Assembly: GCA_044220635.1 (NCBI GenBank)
Contig: JBGAQP010000001.1
Span: 124,001 to 188,000 of the forward strand
Direction of reading: 5' to 3'
From: JBGAQP01 sp044220635
GTDB taxonomy: Bacteria; Pseudomonadota; Gammaproteobacteria; Burkholderiales; Usitatibacteraceae
DNA: 64,000 nucleotides
Shown here one piece after another: positions 58,623 through 64,000 of the stretch. A program made the translations under genes and the position numbers. Numbering within the stretch: position 1 is the first letter of the stretch; each line of letters begins with the position of its first letter. A model generated the notes under the pieces. The model was given only the letters and a program-made list of their open reading frames with translations. It did no database searches and was not told the DNA's origin.

Positions 58623-59915
58623 CTACATGCGGCCGGGCAGCCAGGTGACGAGGGCGGGGAAGGAATAGATGAGTCCCACCGCGACCACCATGAGCAGGAA
58701 GAGCGGGAGCGTCGCGCGCGCGATCCAGGGGATCTGGCGCTTCGTCATGCCCTGGAGCACGAACAGGTTGAAGCCCACGGGGGGCGTGATCTGCGCCATC
58801 TCGACCACGAGCACGAGGAAGATCCCGAACCAGACGAGGTCGATGCCGGCCTTCTGGATCGTGGGCAGGATCACCCCCATGGTGAGCACGACCATCGAGA
58901 TGCCGTCGAGGAAGCATCCCAGGATGACGTAGAACACCATCAGCCAGAAAAGGAGCCACAGCGGCGAGAGCCCGAGCCCGCCGATGAATTCCGCGAGCCG
59001 CCGCGGGAGCCCGATGTAGCCCATGGAGAGCGTGAGGAACGCCGCGCCCGCGAGGATCAGCGCGATCATGCAGTACAGGCGCGTGGCGCCCATGAGGCTT
59101 TCGACGAACACCTTGCGGTTCATCGAGCCCTGCGCGGCGGAGACGACCAGCGCGCCCACGACGCCGAGGGCCGCCGCCTCGGTGGCCGTCGCGATGCCCA
59201 CGTAGATGGAGCCGAGCACCGCGGCGATCAGCCCCACGACCGGAAGGAGGTGGCGCGAGGCGTGGAGCTTCTGCCGGAAGTCGAGCGGGGCGTCGGGAGC
59301 CGGGATGCGCTTCGGGTTGAGGAGCGACCAGACGATCGTGTAGCCCATGAAGAGCCCGGCGAGGAGCAGGCCCGGGACCACGCCCGCGATGAACAGGCGC
59401 GTGATCGACACCTCCGCCGTGACCCCGTAGACGATCATGATGATCGAGGGCGGGATCAGCAGGCCCAGGGTGCCCGCGCCGGCGAGCGTGCCGATGGTCA
59501 TGTTCTCGGGGTAGCCGCGCCGCTCGAGCTCCGGGAGCGTCATCTTGCCGATCGTCGCGCAGGTCGCCGCGCTCGAGCCCGACACCGCGGCGAAGATCGT
59601 GCAGCCGATGATGTTGGTGTGCAGCAGCCGCCCGGGCAGGCGCTGCAGCCAGGGAGCGAGCCCCTTGAACATGTCCTCCGAGAGCCGCGTGCGGAAGAGG
59701 ATCTCGCCCATCCACACGAACAGCGGCAGCGCGGTGAGCGTCCACGAGGAGAGCGAGCCCCACATCGTCACCGCCATGGCGTCGCCCACGGGGCGCGAGG
59801 TGAAGAGCTCCATCCCGATCCAGGCCACGCCCAGCAGCGCGATCCCGATCCACAGGCCGCTCGCGAGCAGCGCGAAGAGCGCCACGACCAGCAGGAGCGT
59901 GATGAAGGCGTCCAC
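58623..59915 (-). CDS. dctM: TRAP transporter large permease, DctM type
   Basis: A 430-residue membrane protein with about 11-12 spans, the ion-coupled channel subunit of a TRAP uptake system. Family marks are FVWMGEILFRTRLSEDMFKGLAPWLQRLPG, GCTIFAAVSGSSAATCATIGKMTLPEL, GTLAGAGTLGLLIPPSI, and near the end EMAQITPPVGFNLFVLQGMT. It is the third gene of dctP-dctQ-dctM, seven bases after dctQ. Confidence 0.93.
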   Translation of the reverse strand: MDAFITLLLVVALFALLASGLWIGIALLGVAWIGMELFTSRPVGDAMAVTMWGSLSSWTLTALPLFVWMGEILFRTRLSEDMFKGLAPWLQRLPGRLLHTNIIGCTIFAAVSGSSAATCATIGKMTLPELERRGYPENMTIGTLAGAGTLGLLIPPSIIMIVYGVTAEVSITRLFIAGVVPGLLLAGLFMGYTIVWSLLNPKRIPAPDAPLDFRQKLHASRHLLPVVGLIAAVLGSIYVGIATATEAAALGVVGALVVSAAQGSMNRKVFVESLMGATRLYCMIALILAGAAFLTLSMGYIGLPRRLAEFIGGLGLSPLWLLFWLMVFYVILGCFLDGISMVVLTMGVILPTIQKAGIDLVWFGIFLVLVVEMAQITPPVGFNLFVLQGMTKRQIPWIARATLPLFLLMVVAVGLIYSFPALVTWLPGRM

Positions 59916-59922
59916 GCGGGCG

Positions 59923-60432
59923 CTACTCCATGAGCTTCAGCGGCGCCTCGGCCGCCTTCACGGCCCGGCGCCGGACGTGGAGCACGAGGTCGTCGACCAT
60001 CGCCACGGCGAGCACCACCGCGCCCGCGGCCATCGCGATCTGCGGGATCCACAGGGGGGTAGCGTCGTTGCCCTGGGAGATGTCGTTGAAGGCGTACGAC
60101 TGCCAGGCGAGGCGCACGCTGTAGAACGCGAGCGCGCCGCAGAAGAACGCGCCGGCCGCGTGGCACCAGAGCTCGAGGGCGCGGTGCACGCGCGGCCCGA
60201 ATCGCTCGAGGAAGAGCGTGACGCGGATGTGCTCGCCGCGGCGCAGCGTGTGGGCGAGCGCGAGGAAGCTCGCCGCCGCCATGCAGTAGCCGGCGTAGGC
60301 GTCCGACCCGCGCAGGTTGAAGCCCGCGAGCCGCCCGATGACGCTCGCGAGCACCATCGCGAGCACGCCCACCATGAAAAACGCCGCGGCCCACGCCGCG
60401 GCGTCGTAGAGCGTGTCGAGCGACTTCCTCAT
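59923..60432 (-). CDS. dctQ: TRAP transporter small permease, DctQ type
   Basis: A 169-residue membrane protein with four spans. The N-terminal AAFFMVGVLAMVLASVIGRLAGF, the second-span region YAGYCMAAASFLALAHTLRRGEHIRVTLF, and the tail with VVLAVAMVDDLVLHVRRR fit the DctQ family. It sits between the binding protein and the large permease, in the standard order. Confidence 0.9.
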   Translation of the reverse strand: MRKSLDTLYDAAAWAAAFFMVGVLAMVLASVIGRLAGFNLRGSDAYAGYCMAAASFLALAHTLRRGEHIRVTLFLERFGPRVHRALELWCHAAGAFFCGALAFYSVRLAWQSYAFNDISQGNDATPLWIPQIAMAAGAVVLAVAMVDDLVLHVRRRAVKAAEAPLKLME

Positions 60433-60505
60433 GGTCCCGGCGCGATCCCCGAAGGCTCGGGGACGGCGGCGCGGCGGGCGTTCATGGCGGGCCGCCCTTG
60501 CGCCG

Positions 60506-61468
60506 TCACTTCCGGAACGCGTCGACGATCGCCTGCCCGTCGGGGCCGGCGTTCTTGAGCCACTCGGCGGTCATCGTCTCGCCGATCCTGCGGAAGTCGG
60601 CCTTGAGCTGGGCGGAGGGGGCGGCGACGTTCATGCCGTTCTTCGCGAGCTGCTCGAGGTACCACTTGGTCTTCTCCTCCGAGACCTTCCAGCCCCGGGC
60701 TTCCGCGTCGGCGGCGGCCTTGAGCACGCCCGCCTGGGTCGCCTTGTCGAGGGCGTCGAAGGCCTTCCGGTTCACGAAGACCACGTTCTTCGGAAGCCAC
60801 GCCTGCGTGTCGTAGTAGTTCTTGACGACCTCCCAGGCCTTCGTGTCGTAGCCCGTGGCGCCGGAGGTCATGTTGGCGTTCACCGCGCCCGTGGCCATGG
60901 CCTGCGCGAGCTCGGCCGCCTGGATGGTGACGGGCTGCGCGCCGGCGAGCTCGGCGATGCGCGAGGTCGCCGGGTTGTAGGTGCGCATCTTGAGGCCTTT
61001 CATGTCGGCGATCGAGGCGATGGGCTTCGTGGAGTAGATGCCCTGCGGGGGCCAGGGCACCGCGTAGAGGACCATCATGCCCTGCTTCGCGAAGCGCTCC
61101 TCGACGGCCTTGCGCGAGGCCTTCCAGAGCTTGAGCGCCTCGGGGTAGCTCGTGGCGAGGAAGGGGACGGAGTCGACGCCGAAGACGGGGTCCTCGTTCG
61201 CGTAGCCCGAAATCAGGATCTCGCCCGCCTGCGCCTGGCCGCCTTGCACCGCGCGCTTGATCTCGGGCGCCTTGAAGAGCGAGGCGCCGGGGTGGACCGT
61301 GATCTTCAGCTTGCCGCCCGAGGCCTTCTCGGCGTCGGCGGCGAACTGGACCACGTTCTCGGTATGGAAGTTGGTCGCCGGGTAGGGCGTGGGCATGTCC
61401 CACTTGGTCTGGGCGGTCGCGGCGGCGGCAAGGCCCAGGCCCGCGGCGAGGACGATCAGGCGTTTCAT
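60506..61468 (-). CDS. dctP: TRAP transporter solute-binding protein, DctP type
   Basis: A 320-residue periplasmic binding protein with a signal peptide (LIVLAAGLGLAAAATAQ). Typical blocks are WDMPTPYPATNFHTENVVQFAADAEKASGGKLKITVHPGASLFKAPEIKRAVQGGQAQAGEILISGYANEDPVFGVDSVPFL, KGLKMRTYNPATSRIAELAGAQPVTIQAAELAQAMATGAVNANMTSG, and WLPKNVVFVNRKAFD. The conserved arginine in KMRTYN usually binds a carboxylate. The ligand cannot be read. A downstream 5-oxoprolinase gene, divergent, hints at pyroglutamate or a related acid. Confidence 0.9.
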   Translation of the reverse strand: MKRLIVLAAGLGLAAAATAQTKWDMPTPYPATNFHTENVVQFAADAEKASGGKLKITVHPGASLFKAPEIKRAVQGGQAQAGEILISGYANEDPVFGVDSVPFLATSYPEALKLWKASRKAVEERFAKQGMMVLYAVPWPPQGIYSTKPIASIADMKGLKMRTYNPATSRIAELAGAQPVTIQAAELAQAMATGAVNANMTSGATGYDTKAWEVVKNYYDTQAWLPKNVVFVNRKAFDALDKATQAGVLKAAADAEARGWKVSEEKTKWYLEQLAKNGMNVAAPSAQLKADFRRIGETMTAEWLKNAGPDGQAIVDAFRK

Positions 61469-61560
61469 GGAGAAGGGCTCCTCTGGGGTTTCTCTCGGGT
61501 GGAATCGCGGATGCTCGCGGGCGGCGGCGGGCGTGTCAACACCGGCCCCGACGCCAGGCG

Positions 61561-61589
61561 ACGCTATCCGAAGCGCTTGCGCATGTCAA
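61561..61589 (-). promoter_or_regulatory. Sigma-70 promoter of the TRAP operon
   Basis: On the minus strand TTGACA (61589-61584), 17-bp spacer, TAGCGT (61566-61561). The -35 is perfect and the spacing ideal. The spacer contains the palindrome AAGCGCTT (61571-61578), a possible operator. The predicted start lies near 61554, about 85 bases before dctP. Confidence 0.6.
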
Positions 61590-61594
61590 CGATT

Positions 61595-61624
61595 TGCTGA
61601 TATTTTCTCGCCAAACTGCCGATA
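61595..61624. promoter_or_regulatory. Direct repeats in the TRAP-regulator gap
   Basis: TGCTGATA (61595-61602) and TGCCGATA (61617-61624) lie 22 bp apart, two helical turns, just upstream of the regulator gene. They could be operator half-sites for the MarR-like protein. A weak promoter for the regulator (TTGCGC at 61577, TATTTT at 61601) overlaps. Confidence 0.35.
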
Positions 61625-61649
61625 AACACGTTCCACCCCGGAGGAGCCC

Positions 61650-62198
61650 ATGACCGAGCGAGCGCGCCGCCGCGGCGCGACCGGTGCGCGCATCGCGCCC
61701 CCGCGCATCGTCTCCTCCGCGCACCTCGCGGTGGGCCGCGGCGCCGAGGTCTCCGAGTTCGAGTACGGCATGATCATCTGCGCCCACGCCTTCCAGCGCT
61801 GGATCGTGCGCTGCATGAGCGCGGCGGGCCTGAAGGACCTCACGCCCATGGACGTGCTCGTCCTGCACCACGTGAACCATCGCGCGCGCAACAAGAAACT
61901 CGCCGACATCTGCTTCGTGCTGAACGTCGAGGACACGCACGTGGTGAGCTACTCGCTCAAGAAGCTCGTGGCCGCGGGGCTCGCGAGGAGCGAGCGCAAC
62001 GGCAAGGAGGTGCTCTTCGCGACCACGGCGCGCGGCCAGGCGGTGATCGAGCGCTACCGCGAGGTGCGCGAGGCCTGCCTCGTGGCGAGCCTCAACCCCG
62101 ACGGCAGCGACAACGAGAAGCTCGCCGACGTGGCCGCGTTCCTGCGCTTCATGTCCGGGCTCTACGACCAGGCGGCCCGCGCCGCCTCCTCGCTGTGA
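61650..62198 (+). CDS. MarR-like winged-helix transcriptional regulator
   Basis: A 182-residue DNA-binding protein. Residues about 35-150 form a MarR-type winged helix: EYGMIICAHAFQRWIVRCMSAAGLKDLTPMDVLVLHHVNHRARNKKLADICFVLNVEDTHVVSYSLKKLVAAGLARSERNGKEVLFATTARG. Recognition helix and wing are clear. The N-terminus is basic (RARRRGATGARIAPPR). It is divergent from the TRAP operon and just upstream of a 5-oxoprolinase-type gene, so it probably controls one or both. Confidence 0.83.
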   Translation: MTERARRRGATGARIAPPRIVSSAHLAVGRGAEVSEFEYGMIICAHAFQRWIVRCMSAAGLKDLTPMDVLVLHHVNHRARNKKLADICFVLNVEDTHVVSYSLKKLVAAGLARSERNGKEVLFATTARGQAVIERYREVREACLVASLNPDGSDNEKLADVAAFLRFMSGLYDQAARAASSL

Positions 62199-62216
62199 AG
62201 GTCGCCCTGGCCGTTC

Positions 62217-62255
62217 GAACCCTCCGCCCCCGGGAGGGGGTTCGGGCGAGGGCCG
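62217..62255. repeat. REP-like palindromic repeat, copy 3
   Basis: GAACCCTCC-GCCCCCG-GGAGGGGGTTC imperfect hairpin followed by GGGCGAGGGCCGG, in the gap between the regulator and the 5-oxoprolinase gene. It has the same layout as copies at 33572 and 51775. Confidence 0.5.
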
Positions 62256-62259
62256 GTCG

Positions 62260-64000
<1,741 letters not shown>

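Overview
The window is one contiguous, very GC-rich chromosomal piece that looks betaproteobacterial. The evidence is gene order: gmk-rpoZ-spoT-ridA-recG-ubiC-ubiA, pilU-pilT back to back with yggS-proC-yggT, rng-maf-rlmH-rsfS-nadD-proA-holA-lptE-leuS, and uvrD / BPSS1780-type protein / thrB / DUF2782 / LOG / polA. Genes for ubiquinone synthesis, an LPS-assembly lipoprotein and type IV pilus retraction ATPases show a Gram-negative, quinone-respiring cell. No tRNA, rRNA, CRISPR array, insertion sequence or prophage was seen.

Layout. 1-2.3 kb: end of yicC, an inserted collagen-like secreted protein, gmk. 2.3-11.1 kb: housekeeping genes (rpoZ, spoT, ridA, recG, ubiC, ubiA), an ACT protein, a thiolase and a ureidoglycolate-lyase-like protein. 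11.1-21.6 kb: a six-gene hydrogenase-4/complex-I-like membrane complex led by an OmpR-type regulator and facing a MASE1 hybrid histidine kinase. Its large subunit has lost every NiFe-binding cysteine. 21.6-27.4 kb: two secreted unknowns, pilU/pilT, yggS-proC-yggT. 27.4-29.5 kb: a run of very small genes, several encoding single-span membrane proteins, that looks like a duplicated two-gene module with shared leader hairpins and CRP-like sites. 29.6-32.1 kb: a dynamin-like GTPase with a repeat-rich tail. 32.1-41.3 kb: the rng-to-leuS block. 41.4-44.5 kb: an IPTL-CTERM surface protein, a FecR/SPOR protein and a small P-loop kinase. 44.6-48.0 kb: a UvrD-family helicase split by a 359-residue intein inside helicase motif III. 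48.0-54.7 kb: BPSS1780-type protein, thrB, DUF2782, LOG, polA (with an in-frame palindromic repeat) and the Sua5 gene. 54.7-57.2 kb: an octaheme nitrite reductase with a TPR partner and an FNR/Dnr-type site. 57.2-64 kb: small unknowns, a TRAP transporter, a MarR-like regulator and the start of a 5-oxoprolinase/hydantoinase A gene.

How the parts work together. The accessory content points to respiratory flexibility: an ion-pumping complex-I relative under two-component control, a periplasmic octaheme enzyme reducing nitrite or hydroxylamine to ammonia, and several CRP/FNR-family promoters. The most notable items are the helicase intein, the small-protein cluster with its repeated cis elements, the cysteine-less hydrogenase-like complex, and the octaheme enzyme with a Tyr-x-Cys pair. 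All calls come from reading the sequence and from general knowledge of the families; no database search was run.
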